Of a stretch of DNA of 64,000 nt, positions 26,479-37,983 are shown piece by piece. Numbering within the stretch: the stretch's first letter is position 1; every line of letters begins with the position of its first letter. Origin of the DNA: Streptomyces sp. TLI_053 (GTDB lineage: Bacteria; Actinomycetota; Actinomycetes; Streptomycetales; Streptomycetaceae); contig NZ_LT629775.1 of NCBI RefSeq assembly GCF_900105395.1, positions 6,661,501-6,725,500 of the forward strand, read 5' to 3'. The position numbers were made by a program, and so were the translations under genes. Below the pieces are notes generated by a model. The model searched no databases. It saw only the letters and a list, made by a program, of their open reading frames with translations, and was not told the origin of the DNA.

Positions 26479-27585
26479 GTGCATGTCGTACTCGCCGGCG
26501 GGGGGACCGCCGGTCACATCGAGCCGGCCATGGCCCTCGCGGACGCCCTCCGCAGGCACGACCCGTCCGTCGGGATCACCGCCCTCGGCACCGAGCGCGG
26601 CCTGGAGACCCGGTTGGTCCCCGAGCGCGGCTACCAGCTGGAGCTGATCCCGGCCGTCCCGCTGCCCCGCAAGCCCACCCCCGAGCTGATCACCGTACCG
26701 GGCCGGCTGCGCGGCACCGTCCGGGCCGCCCAGGAGATCATCGAGCGGGTGAACGCGGACGCCGTGGTCGGCTTCGGCGGCTACGTCGCGATGCCCGCCT
26801 ATCTGGCCGCCAAGCGGGCCGGGGTGCCGATCGTGGTGCACGAGGCCAACGCCCGGCCCGGCCTGGCCAACAAGATCGGCGCCCGGTACAGCGACTTCGT
26901 CGCCGTCTCCACGCCGGACAGCAAGCTGCGCGACTCCCGCTACATCGGCATCCCGCTGCGCCGGACCATCGCGACCCTGGACCGGAACGCGGCCCGCCCG
27001 GAGGCGCGGCACTACTTCGGCCTCGACCAGCGGCTGCCCACCCTGCTGGTCACCGGCGGCTCGCAGGGCGCCCGCCGGCTGAACGAGACGATCACCGCGA
27101 TCGCCCCCCGGCTCCAGCAGTACGGGGTGCAGATCCTGCACGCGGTCGGCCCCAAGAACGAGCTGCCCCAGGTGGACGACATCCCGGGGATGCCGCCGTA
27201 CCGCGCGGTGCCGTACCTGGACCGGATGGACCTCGCCTACGCGGCGGCCGACATGATGCTCTGCCGGGCCGGCGCCATGACGGTGGCCGAGCTGGCCGCG
27301 GTCGGCCTGCCGGCCGCGTTCGTGCCGCTGCCGATCGGCAACGGCGAGCAGCGGCTGAACGCCCAGCCGATGGTGAAGGCCGGCGGCGGCCTGCTGGTCG
27401 ACGACGCCGAGCTCACCCCGGACTGGGTGCTGCAGAACGTGCTGCCGGTCCTGACGGACCCGCAGCGGCTGTGGGACATGAGCCGGTCGGCCGCCGAGTT
27501 CGGCCGCCGGGACGCCGACGAGCTGCTCGTCGGCATGGTCTACGAGGCCATCGAGGCCGCCCGGGGCGGCCGCCGTCGTGGCTGA
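26479..27585 (+). CDS. murG: Lipid II synthase (UDP-GlcNAc transferase) MurG
   Basis: Adds GlcNAc to lipid I on the cytoplasmic face of the membrane. The 368-residue GT-B enzyme has the N-terminal glycine loop GGGTAGH (7-13), a second glycine-rich region GFGGYVAMPA, HEANARPGLAN, the third loop VTGGSQGARRLN and the UDP-GlcNAc site CRAGAMTVAELAAVG with PLPIGNGEQRLNA after it. GTG at 26479 follows ftsW by six bases. The 3' end overlaps ftsQ by eight bases. Confidence 0.97.
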   Translation: MHVVLAGGGTAGHIEPAMALADALRRHDPSVGITALGTERGLETRLVPERGYQLELIPAVPLPRKPTPELITVPGRLRGTVRAAQEIIERVNADAVVGFGGYVAMPAYLAAKRAGVPIVVHEANARPGLANKIGARYSDFVAVSTPDSKLRDSRYIGIPLRRTIATLDRNAARPEARHYFGLDQRLPTLLVTGGSQGARRLNETITAIAPRLQQYGVQILHAVGPKNELPQVDDIPGMPPYRAVPYLDRMDLAYAAADMMLCRAGAMTVAELAAVGLPAAFVPLPIGNGEQRLNAQPMVKAGGGLLVDDAELTPDWVLQNVLPVLTDPQRLWDMSRSAAEFGRRDADELLVGMVYEAIEAARGGRRRG

Positions 27586-28354
27586 CGCCCGGCTCGCCGA
27601 CCCCCTGGACGAGGAGTTCGAGGCCGGGGAGCACGCTCCCCGGCTCCGGCTCTCCCGCCGGGGCGCGGTGGTGCTGGGCGCCCTGGTCGCGCTGCTGCTG
27701 GGGCTGCTGTCCTGGCTGGTCTTCTTCTCCTCGGTGCTGGAGGTGCGCTCCGTCGCGGTGCAGGGCCTCCAGGACGAGCGGCTGACGGCCGACGAGGTCA
27801 GGACGGCGATCGGCGGCGTCGGTTCGGGGCCGCTGGCCCGGGTGGACCTCGACGACGCCCGCGCGCGGGTGGAGGCGATCCCCCGGGTGGCCGGGGCGGA
27901 GGTCTGGCGGGGCTGGCCGAACACCCTTCGGGTGAAGGTCACCCAGCGCACGGCGGTCGCCGCGGTGAAGGGCGAGGACGGCCGCTTCACCCAGGTCGAC
28001 GCGGCCGGAGTGAGCTTCGCCACCGAGCCGGCCGCCCCGTCCGGGGTGCCGGTGGTGGAGCTGAGGCTCAGCCAGCAGGCTCTCGACACCGAGTCGGTGA
28101 TCGGCCGGAACCAGCTGGTGGAGGGCGCGGTGGCGGTGGCGGCCGGGCTGCCGGAGGAGGTCCGGCAGCGGGCCGGGGCCGTTCTGGTGCACTCGTTCGA
28201 CGACATCCAGCTGCAGTTGGCCGGGGGTGCGACGGTGCGCTGGGGGAGTCCCGAGCAGACGGATCGCAAAGCCCGGGTGCTGGTGGCGCTGCTGCGTCAG
28301 AAGGGTACGAACTTCGATGTGAGCGCTCCGGACGCGCCTGCGGTGTCCGGATGA
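27578..28354 (+). CDS. ftsQ: Cell division protein FtsQ
   Basis: A bitopic division scaffold protein. The 258-residue protein has a short acidic cytoplasmic N-terminus, one helix (about 30-51), then a POTRA domain beginning VLEVRSVAVQGLQDERLTADEVR and a beta domain containing WPNTLRVKVTQRTAVA and the FtsQ-type FTQVDAAGV strand. Length and layout are normal. GTG at 27578 overlaps murG, indicating coupling. It is followed by a 408-bp gap with the ftsZ promoters. Confidence 0.94.
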   Translation: MADARLADPLDEEFEAGEHAPRLRLSRRGAVVLGALVALLLGLLSWLVFFSSVLEVRSVAVQGLQDERLTADEVRTAIGGVGSGPLARVDLDDARARVEAIPRVAGAEVWRGWPNTLRVKVTQRTAVAAVKGEDGRFTQVDAAGVSFATEPAAPSGVPVVELRLSQQALDTESVIGRNQLVEGAVAVAAGLPEEVRQRAGAVLVHSFDDIQLQLAGGATVRWGSPEQTDRKARVLVALLRQKGTNFDVSAPDAPAVSG

Positions 28355-28531
28355 TCCGGTAGGTTCTGTGCGCAAGGGTGCGCGTGGAGCGTGCCGCCGG
28401 AGGACGGCGGCGGGCTGCGGGCGGGGTTGACGCGGCTTCGTGGCGGCCCGACCCTTGGTGGTCACCCCGGTGTCATCCGCCGGTCGATGATCACATAGGC
28501 TCAAAAGAAAAAGGGAAGCTCGGCGTGTTCG

Positions 28532-28561
28532 TTGAAACACGTGGCCGGAGCCACCTAGTGT
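28532..28561 (+). promoter_or_regulatory. Candidate vegetative promoter of ftsZ
   Basis: TTGAAA (28532-28537), 18 bases and TAGTGT (28556-28561) give a strong match to the housekeeping consensus about 200 bp before ftsZ. Weaker possible -10 hexamers upstream are TAGGTT (28360-28365) and TAGGCT (28496-28501). Multiple ftsZ promoters, including developmental ones, are known in Streptomyces. Confidence 0.6.
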
Positions 28562-28611
28562 CCTGTCTCACCAGACTGTGTTCCCTGGTGATGTGACAGA
28601 GGCACAGCACT

Positions 28612-28636
28612 AACCCTAAAGGTCAAGTTTAGGGTT
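28612..28636. promoter_or_regulatory. Inverted repeat in the ftsZ leader
   Basis: AACCCTAAA (28612-28620) and TTTAGGGTT (28628-28636) are perfect complements around a seven-base GGTCAAG spacer, about 130 bp before ftsZ and 50 bp downstream of the predicted promoter. It is AT-richer than its surroundings and could be an operator or an mRNA stem. Confidence 0.5.
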
Positions 28637-28762
28637 GGGGTCGGCGGTCGGCATTTCGGACATTACGTCAGGAACCAGGCTCCCTACCCATCGACATCCG
28701 TCGGTCCGGCCCTGATCGGGCATTCGGGCCGACCTGGAAATTCGAGGCGAGAGGCCTTCGAC

Positions 28763-29992
28763 GTGGCAGCACCGCAGAACTACCTCGCAGTCATCAAGGT
28801 CGTCGGTATCGGCGGCGGTGGTGTCAACGCCATCAACCGGATGATCGAGGTCGGTCTCAAGGGCGTCGAGTTCATCGCGATCAACACCGATGCGCAGGCC
28901 CTCCTCATGAGCGACGCCGACGTCAAGCTCGATGTGGGCCGTGAACTCACCCGGGGCCTCGGCGCCGGCGCCAACCCCGAGGTCGGCCGGAAGGCCGCCG
29001 AGGACCACCGCGAGGAGATCGAGGAGGTCCTCAAGGGGGCCGACATGGTCTTCGTCACCGCCGGCGAGGGCGGCGGCACCGGCACGGGCGGCGCGCCGGT
29101 GGTCGCCAACATCGCCCGCTCGCTGGGCGCGCTGACCATCGGCGTGGTCACCCGTCCGTTCACCTTCGAGGGCCGGCGGCGCGCCAACCAGGCCGAGGAC
29201 GGCATCGCCTCGCTGCGCGAAGAGGTCGACACCCTCATCGTCATCCCCAACGACCGGCTGCTGTCCATCTCGGACCGCCAGGTCAGCGTGCTGGACGCGT
29301 TCCGCTCCGCCGACCAGGTGCTGCTCTCCGGTGTCCAGGGGATCACCGACCTGATCACCACGCCGGGTCTGATCAACCTCGACTTCGCCGACGTCAAGTC
29401 GGTCATGTCGGACGCCGGTTCGGCGCTCATGGGCATCGGCTCGGCCCGCGGCGAGGACCGCGCCAAGGCGGCCGCCGTGATGGCGATCTCCTCTCCGCTG
29501 CTGGAGGCCTCGATCGACGGCGCCCGCGGTGTGCTGCTGTCCATCTCCGGCGGCTCCGACCTCGGCCTGTTCGAGATCAACGAGTCCGCCCAGCTGGTCA
29601 GCGAGGCGGCCCACCCCGAGGCCAACATCATCTTCGGTGCCGTCATCGACGACGCCCTGGGCGACGAGGTCCGGGTCACCGTCATCGCGGCGGGCTTCGA
29701 CGGCGGCCAGCCGCCGGCGATCGTCCGCGAGCCGGTGGTCAAGGCGAGCGCGGCCCCGGCCAACCCGCCGGCCTCCTCGGGCACCCCGGAGCGTCCGGCC
29801 GGCCGGCCCGCGTACGGCGGCATCGGCTCGGTCACCTCCCGCTCCGAGGGCGACAGCGCCTCCTCCTCCCGTCCGGCCGAGTCGCCGGCCACCACCACGG
29901 CCGCCCCGGTGCCGCCGCAGGTGCAGCCGGCCCGGCAGCCGTTCGTGGAGAGCCCGGCCGAGGAACTCGACGTGCCGGACTTCCTTAAGTGA
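28763..29992 (+). CDS. ftsZ: Cell division GTPase FtsZ
   Basis: The tubulin-like GTPase that forms the Z-ring or, in aerial hyphae, the Z-ladders of streptomycetes. The 409-residue protein has the GTP-binding G-box GGGTGTG (103-109), VGIGGGGVNAINRM (14-27), the NDRLL motif, and the T7 loop NLDFADV (205-211) that completes the neighbour's GTPase site. A Ser/Pro-rich linker (about 320-395) leads to the conserved C-terminal peptide ending ELDVPDFLK, which binds SepF. GTG at 28763 has GAGAGG eight bases upstream. Its stop overlaps pgeF. Confidence 0.98.
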   Translation: MAAPQNYLAVIKVVGIGGGGVNAINRMIEVGLKGVEFIAINTDAQALLMSDADVKLDVGRELTRGLGAGANPEVGRKAAEDHREEIEEVLKGADMVFVTAGEGGGTGTGGAPVVANIARSLGALTIGVVTRPFTFEGRRRANQAEDGIASLREEVDTLIVIPNDRLLSISDRQVSVLDAFRSADQVLLSGVQGITDLITTPGLINLDFADVKSVMSDAGSALMGIGSARGEDRAKAAAVMAISSPLLEASIDGARGVLLSISGGSDLGLFEINESAQLVSEAAHPEANIIFGAVIDDALGDEVRVTVIAAGFDGGQPPAIVREPVVKASAAPANPPASSGTPERPAGRPAYGGIGSVTSRSEGDSASSSRPAESPATTTAAPVPPQVQPARQPFVESPAEELDVPDFLK

Positions 29993-30720
29993 TCGACCAC
30001 GCGGTCCGCGACGGTGCTCACTTCGCCTTCACCAGTCGGTGGGGCGGGGTGAGCACTTCGCCGTACGGGGAGCTGAACCTCGGCGGCGCGGTGGGGGACG
30101 ACCCGGCGGCCGTCCTGGAGAACCGGGCGATCGCGGCCCGCGAGCTCGGCCTCGACCAGGCCGACGTGGTGTGGATGAACCAGGTGCACGGGGCGGACGT
30201 GGCCGTGGTGACGGAGCGGCAGCCGGCGGGGGAGGCCCCCACGGTCGACGCGGTGGTCACCGACCGGCCGCTGGCGCTGGCCGTGCTGACCGCGGACTGC
30301 ACCCCGGTGCTGCTGGCGGACCCGGTCGCGGGGGTGGTCGGCGCGGCCCACGCCGGACGGCCCGGTCTCGCGGCCGGTGTGGTGCCGGCCGTGGTCCGGG
30401 CGATGGTGGCGCTCGGCGCCGAGCCCGCGCGGATCGCCGCCGCCACCGGACCCGCCGTCTGCGGCCGCTGCTACGAGGTGCCCGCGCAGCTGCGGGCCGA
30501 GGTCGCCGGGCGGGTGCCCGCGGCACACGCGGTGACCTCCTGGGGGACCCCGGCTCTGGACGTGCCGGCGGGAGTCGCGGCCCAGCTGGCCGCCGCGGGT
30601 GTCACCGGGCCGGTGCTGTCACCGGTCTGCACCCTCGAATCGGCCGACCACTACTCCTATCGGCGCGAGCAGCGCACGGGCCGGCTCGCGAGCTACGTCT
30701 GGTTGGGCTCTTCACACTGA
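29989..30720 (+). CDS. pgeF: Peptidoglycan editing factor PgeF / multicopper polyphenol oxidoreductase family (YlmD)
   Basis: A 243-residue member of the LACC1/YfiH family, whose members act as purine nucleoside-metabolising enzymes and remove mis-incorporated L-Ser from peptidoglycan precursors. The zinc/active-site residues are visible: His67 in NQVHGADV, Cys104 in LTADCTPVL and His121 in GAAHAGRPG. The C-terminal YSYRREQRTGR segment is also typical. GTG at 29989 overlaps the ftsZ stop by four bases, so the two are coupled. The gene is a standard member of the cluster after ftsZ. Confidence 0.92.
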   Translation: MIDHAVRDGAHFAFTSRWGGVSTSPYGELNLGGAVGDDPAAVLENRAIAARELGLDQADVVWMNQVHGADVAVVTERQPAGEAPTVDAVVTDRPLALAVLTADCTPVLLADPVAGVVGAAHAGRPGLAAGVVPAVVRAMVALGAEPARIAAATGPAVCGRCYEVPAQLRAEVAGRVPAAHAVTSWGTPALDVPAGVAAQLAAAGVTGPVLSPVCTLESADHYSYRREQRTGRLASYVWLGSSH

Positions 30721-31526
30721 TGACGAATGACATCTACGGACCGTTCCCGGGCGATTCCGCCCGATTCCCGGACAAGTCCTGGCTGGACGCGCTGACGGAG
30801 GGCCAACGGGCCCGGTACGAGGAACTCGGTACCAACCTGGAGGTCGTCGAGCGGCGGATCGCCGACGCCTGCGCCGCCGCCGGGCGGGCCCGCGACGAGG
30901 TCCGGCTGATCGTGGTCACCAAGACCTACCCCGCCGAGGACACCGCGCTGCTGGCCGGGCTGGGCGTCACCGATGTCGCGGAGAACCGCGACCAGGACGC
31001 CGCACCCAAGGCGGAGCAGTGCAGAAACCTTCCTCTTGACTGGCACTTCGTCGGCCAGCTGCAGACCAACAAGGTCCGCTCGGTGGTCCGGTACGCCGAC
31101 CACGTGCACTCGGTGGACCGGGCGCGGCTGGTGGAGTCGCTCGGCGCGGCGGTCGTCAAGGCCGGACGCGCCGACCTGGGCTGCCTGGTGCAGGTGGCCC
31201 TGGACAAGGAGGCCGGCGAGGGCGAGCACCGTGCCGGGGTCGCCCCGGCGGACGTGCTCGCGCTGGCCGACGCGATCGCCGACACGCCCGGACTGCGCAT
31301 GGACGGTGTGATGACGGTCGCTCCGCTCGCGGGTCCGCTGGCCGGCGATCCGGCGGCGGCCTTCGATCGGCTGGCGGAAATCGCAACCGCCGTACGGGCG
31401 GCCCATCCGGCTGCCACCATGGTCTCGGCAGGGATGAGCGGCGACCTGGAGCAGGCCATTGCCGCCGGAGCGACACATGTGCGCGTCGGAACGGCGGTAC
31501 TCGGAGTGCGGTCACCCCTCAGGTAA
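30720..31526 (+). CDS. PLP homeostasis protein (YggS/YlmE family)
   Basis: A 268-residue single-domain TIM-barrel protein that binds pyridoxal 5'-phosphate through Lys68 in VRLIVVTKTYP. HFVGQLQTNKVR and SVDRARLVESL follow, and MSGDLEQAIAAGATHVRVGTAVLG forms the phosphate site. The family maintains the PLP pool rather than catalysing a known reaction; its place beside sepF is conserved in Gram-positive bacteria. An N-terminal extension of about 30 residues is seen. ATG at 30720 overlaps the pgeF stop by one base. A 227-bp gap follows before sepF, with no promoter that could be called safely. Confidence 0.93.
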   Translation: MTNDIYGPFPGDSARFPDKSWLDALTEGQRARYEELGTNLEVVERRIADACAAAGRARDEVRLIVVTKTYPAEDTALLAGLGVTDVAENRDQDAAPKAEQCRNLPLDWHFVGQLQTNKVRSVVRYADHVHSVDRARLVESLGAAVVKAGRADLGCLVQVALDKEAGEGEHRAGVAPADVLALADAIADTPGLRMDGVMTVAPLAGPLAGDPAAAFDRLAEIATAVRAAHPAATMVSAGMSGDLEQAIAAGATHVRVGTAVLGVRSPLR

Positions 31527-31753
31527 CGTCACCGGGTAGTAGATCAGACTGCAGGACAAAATAGGACAGAAGCTAGCAGCTTATCGGAGCGCTAGCCAAC
31601 CGTGGATCGCAGCTCCGCGGCCCTCATCCACGAACTCTGATTGGCCGTCGGCCTGACGAAGCGTCGTGGGCGGACCGCGGAATCCGCGGACGGGGCCGTT
31701 CGGCCCGGCCGTCGGGACGGAGTCGGTCCACCACAAGCGGAGGAGACAGGAGC

Positions 31754-32356
31754 ATGGCCGGCGCAATGCGCAAGATGGCGGTCTACCTCGGCCTCGTGGA
31801 GGACGAGACGTACGACGGCCAGGGGTACGACCCCGACGACGACTACGACGCGGACCCCGAGCCGATCCGGACCGGACGGACCGAGGACATTCCGCGGCCG
31901 GCCTCCCCGGCACCCGCGCCGGTCTCCTCCATCACCCCGCAGCCGGTGCCGGCCGCGGTCCCGATCCGCCAGGAGACCCCGAGGATGGCACCAGTGTCGT
32001 CCATCACACCCGAACGCCGCCACAACCTGGAGAAGAGCGCCCCGGTGATCATGCCCAAGGTAGTGAACGAACGAGAGCCCTACCGCATCACCACGCTGCA
32101 CCCGAGGACCTACAACGAGGCCCGTACCATCGGGGAACAGTTCCGTGGCGGGACTCCTGTGATCATGAATCTGACCGAGATGGACGACACGGATGCCAAG
32201 CGGCTCGTAGACTTCGCCGCTGGACTCGTCTTCGGTCTGCACGGCAGTATCGAGCGCGTGACGCAGAAGGTGTTCCTCCTGTCGCCTGCTAACGTCGATG
32301 TCACGGCGGAGGACAAGGCTCGGATCGCCGAGGGTGGGTTCTTCAACCAGAGCTGA
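31754..32356 (+). CDS. sepF: Cell division protein SepF
   Basis: Anchors the Z-ring to the membrane. The 200-residue protein has an N-terminal amphipathic membrane-targeting helix (MAGAMRKMAVYLGLVED), an acidic and Pro-rich linker (about 25-90) and a C-terminal dimerising domain (about 105-190) with TPVIMNLTEMDDTDAKRLVDF and GSIERVTQKVFLLSP. Of the several SepF-like proteins of streptomycetes, this is the one in the ftsZ cluster. AGGAGACAGGAGC precedes the ATG. Confidence 0.95.
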   Translation: MAGAMRKMAVYLGLVEDETYDGQGYDPDDDYDADPEPIRTGRTEDIPRPASPAPAPVSSITPQPVPAAVPIRQETPRMAPVSSITPERRHNLEKSAPVIMPKVVNEREPYRITTLHPRTYNEARTIGEQFRGGTPVIMNLTEMDDTDAKRLVDFAAGLVFGLHGSIERVTQKVFLLSPANVDVTAEDKARIAEGGFFNQS

Positions 32357-32449
32357 CCCGACCACGACTTTACGTGTGGATCTGATCGACAGTGAGTCAG
32401 CGACAAGGCGAGCGGCCCAAGGGCCGACAACCGGGGAGAGGGAAGCGCG

Positions 32450-32731
32450 ATGGAGATCGTGTGGGAGGTGCTCTATTACGCACTGACCGTCTTCCTGGTG
32501 TTCCTGCTCGTGCGGCTGGTGATGGACTGGGTCTTCCAGTTCGCGCGTTCGTGGCGGCCCGGCAAGGCCATGGTCCTGGTCCTGGAGGCCACGTACACTG
32601 TCACGGATCCGCCGCTCAAGCTTCTGCGGCGGTTCATTCCGCCGTTGCGTCTCGGGGGCGTGGCGCTCGACCTGTCCTTCTTCGTACTGATGATCATTGT
32701 GTATGTCCTGATCTCGCTTGTGCGGCCCTAG
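32450..32731 (+). CDS. YggT-family membrane protein (YlmG)
   Basis: A 93-residue protein with two hydrophobic helices (about 5-27 and 72-91) joined by a loop containing the family motif DPPLKLLRRFIPP. YggT/YlmG proteins are found next to sepF and divIVA across Gram-positives and cyanobacteria and are thought to help membrane or division-site organisation. ATG at 32450 has GAGAGGGAAG upstream. It lies 93 bp after sepF and 59 bp before divIVA. Confidence 0.92.
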   Translation: MEIVWEVLYYALTVFLVFLLVRLVMDWVFQFARSWRPGKAMVLVLEATYTVTDPPLKLLRRFIPPLRLGGVALDLSFFVLMIIVYVLISLVRP

Positions 32732-32790
32732 TCGTAGGTGAGCGATGCGACAGGATGCCGGTGTGCCGACGATCACGTTGAGGTGAAGAG

Positions 32791-34140
32791 ATGCCATTGA
32801 CCCCCGAGGACGTTCGGAACAAGCAGTTCACGACCGTCCGCCTGCGCGAAGGCTATGACGAGGACGAGGTCGATGCCTTCCTCGACGAGGTCGAGGCGGA
32901 GCTGACCCGTCTCCTCCGCGAGAACGAGGACCTGCGCGCCAAGCTGGCCGCAGCGACCCGTGCCGCCGCGCAGAACCAGGCCAACATGCGCAAGGAGCCG
33001 CCGCAGGACGCGCGCCCCGGCGCCCCGGTGCCGGCCGCCATATCCGGCCCGCCGGTCCCCGGCCAGCAGGGCGGCCCCGGTCCGCAGCAGCAGATGGGCC
33101 CGGGCGGTCCGCAGCAGCAGCAGATGGGCCCCGGTCCGCAGCAGCAGATGGGCAACCAGCCGCTCGGCCTGCCGTCCGGCGCCCCGCAGCTGCCTGCAGG
33201 TCAGGGCGGCCCGATGGGCGGCCCCGGCCAGCAGCAGCAGATGGGCCAGCAGCAGATGGGCCAGACCATGGGCGGCCAGCAGCAGCTGGTCCAGCCGATG
33301 GGCGGTCAGATGCTCCAGCCGATGGGCGGCCCCGGCGGCCCGCAGGGCATGGGCAACCCGATGGGCCAGGGCATGGGCCAGCAGCAGATGCAGCAGATGG
33401 GCGGCCCCATGGGCGGCCCGCAGCAGATGGGCGGCCCGATGGGCGCCCCGATGCAGCAGCAGCAGAACCCCGGTGGCGACAGCGCCGCGCGGGTGCTGGC
33501 GCTCGCCCAGCAGACCGCGGACCAGGCGATCTCCGAGGCCCGTTCCGAGGCCAACAAGATCGTCGGCGAGGCGCGCAGCCGCGCCGAGGGCCTGGAGCGG
33601 GACGCCCGCGCCAAGGCCGACGCGCTGGAGCGGGACGCGCAGGAGAAGCACCGCGTCGCGATGGGCTCCCTGGAGTCCGCCCGCGCCACGCTGGAGCGCA
33701 AGGTCGAGGACCTGCGGGCGTTCGAGCGTGAGTACCGGACGCGCCTGAAGTCCTACCTGGAGACCCAGCTCCGTCAGCTGGAGTCGCAGGCGGACGACTC
33801 GCTCGCGCCGCCGCGGATCCCGGCCACCGCTTCGCTGCCGCCGGCCGCGTCGTCGATGGCTCCGGCCGGTGCCGGCGCGATGAGCCCGGCGCCGAGCTTC
33901 GGTGGTGGCCAGCAGTCGTTCGGCGGCCAGCCGTCCTTCGGCGGGCAGAGCGCCTTCGGCGGGAACGGTGCGCCGAGCTTCGGCGGGCCGTCGGCCGCGG
34001 GCAACTCGGGTGCGCCGCAGATGCAGCCGGCCGGGATGACCCAGCCGATGGCGGCCGTCCGTCCGCAGCCGCCGCAGCCGATGCAGCAGGCGCCGGCTCC
34101 GATGCGGGGCTTCCTGATCGACGAGGACGGCGACAACTAA
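32791..34140 (+). CDS. divIVA: Polar growth determinant DivIVA (Wag31)
   Basis: Marks hyphal tips and recruits the cell-wall machinery. The 449-residue protein has the conserved membrane-binding N-terminus (PLTPEDVRNKQFTTVRLREGYDEDEVDAFLDEV, about 2-34), a first coiled coil (to about 65), a 160-residue linker of Gln/Gly/Met/Pro repeats (about 75-230), a second long coiled coil (about 230-335) rich in Ala/Glu/Arg, and a Gly/Ser/Phe/Gln tail ending in an acidic peptide. The linker is unusually long even for a streptomycete. GAGGTGAAGAG precedes the ATG. A strong terminator follows. Confidence 0.96.
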   Translation: MPLTPEDVRNKQFTTVRLREGYDEDEVDAFLDEVEAELTRLLRENEDLRAKLAAATRAAAQNQANMRKEPPQDARPGAPVPAAISGPPVPGQQGGPGPQQQMGPGGPQQQQMGPGPQQQMGNQPLGLPSGAPQLPAGQGGPMGGPGQQQQMGQQQMGQTMGGQQQLVQPMGGQMLQPMGGPGGPQGMGNPMGQGMGQQQMQQMGGPMGGPQQMGGPMGAPMQQQQNPGGDSAARVLALAQQTADQAISEARSEANKIVGEARSRAEGLERDARAKADALERDAQEKHRVAMGSLESARATLERKVEDLRAFEREYRTRLKSYLETQLRQLESQADDSLAPPRIPATASLPPAASSMAPAGAGAMSPAPSFGGGQQSFGGQPSFGGQSAFGGNGAPSFGGPSAAGNSGAPQMQPAGMTQPMAAVRPQPPQPMQQAPAPMRGFLIDEDGDN

Positions 34141-34159
34141 GCGGTAGCCGTCGGCACGG

Positions 34160-34202
34160 GCGCCCCCTGCTCGACCCTTCGGGGTCGGGGAGGGGGCGCT
34201 TT
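34160..34202 (+). terminator. Terminator of the dcw cluster after divIVA
   Basis: GCGCCCCCT (34160-34168) pairs with AGGGGGCGC (34191-34199), and an inner CGACCC/GGGTCG helix closes on a TTCG tetraloop (34172-34187). TTT follows the stem. It lies 20 bases beyond the divIVA stop. Confidence 0.85.
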
Positions 34203-34307
34203 CGTGTGCGCGGAGCCGTCCATGGGTGCGCGGGGCCGCCCTTCGTGCGGGCGGGGTCGGGCAGGGCCGCCTCCCGTGGGGGGCCTTCCTGGCGGGAGGG
34301 GGAACGG

Positions 34308-34344
34308 CGGAGCCGCCGCCGCCCGGTGGGCGACGGCGGCTCCG
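34308..34344 (-). terminator. Terminator hairpin after ileS
   Basis: CGGAGCCGCCG (34308-34318) and CGGCGGCTCCG (34334-34344) are perfect complements with an inner GCCC/GGGC helix, just beyond the ileS stop on the minus strand. Confidence 0.7.
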
Positions 34345-34352
34345 GAGCCGGG

Positions 34353-37484
<3,132 letters not shown>

Positions 37485-37496
37485 GACGGGCGTCTA

Positions 37497-37740
37497 CCTC
37501 CGGCGGATGCATGGACGGGATCCGACGGAGGGACGAGACGGCATGCCGCCCCGCGGTACCACCCTCCTTGGCCGCGATGCTGTCCGCGGCCCTCTTGTTT
37601 GGGCTTGCTGCCGGGTCTAGCGGGCCGACGAAGGGGATCGCGGACCGTTCTTCCGGCGGCTCCGGGGTGATCTTCGCGCGGTGCACACCCCCGGGCTCGC
37701 ACCGTCCCCGGGTCGCTGGTGGCTGCGTACTGCGGTACTC
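37497..37740 (-). promoter_or_regulatory. T-box riboswitch of ileS (translational type)
   Basis: On the minus strand the leader contains the T-box core TGGTACCGCGG (37561-37551), whose TGG-N-ACC bulge pairs with the tRNA acceptor end. A short Stem I, CCGGGG (37694-37689) with CCCCGG (37667-37662), encloses a loop holding the isoleucine codon ATC at 37671-37669, the specifier. GGCCGCG/CGCGGCC forms a further stem just before the T-box. Downstream, CCTCCGTCGG (37531-37522) can pair, with one mismatch, to CCGCCGGAGG (37506-37497), hiding the Shine-Dalgarno. No terminator is seen, so uncharged tRNA-Ile should open translation. Actinobacterial ileS T-boxes with ultrashort Stem I are known. Confidence 0.9.
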
Positions 37741-37765
37741 GTCCCCATCTGCGCCTTGCAGGCCC

Positions 37766-37771
37766 AGTGTA
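37766..37771 (-). promoter_or_regulatory. Candidate -10 of the ileS promoter
   Basis: TACACT on the minus strand lies just upstream of the T-box leader, so transcription would begin near 37758 and include all of Stem I. A matching -35 is not clear. Confidence 0.4.
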
Positions 37772-37893
37772 TCGGCCGTCGCAAGTCGGTTTCGGCGCGC
37801 CGGGGCGGGGGGCACAACTCTGTTCGGCGCGATGGGCGTGTCGCGTGTGGCGGCTGGCTGGGTGGGATCATGGTGAGGCGTCGGTATGTCATG

Positions 37894-37922
37894 TTGTGAC
37901 CATTTTTGATCGGGATTATCGT
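37894..37922 (+). promoter_or_regulatory. Candidate promoter of the DksA/TraR-like gene
   Basis: TTGTGA (37894-37899), 17 bases and TATCGT (37917-37922) match the housekeeping consensus well, giving a leader of about 55 nt. The region between it and the ileS promoter (37772-37893) shows nothing else. Confidence 0.65.
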
Positions 37923-37983
37923 TCCGGCACTGGAGGCCGCCGGGAACCGGCGGCTCGATTCGTTCGTAGATGGGGTCGAAGCC

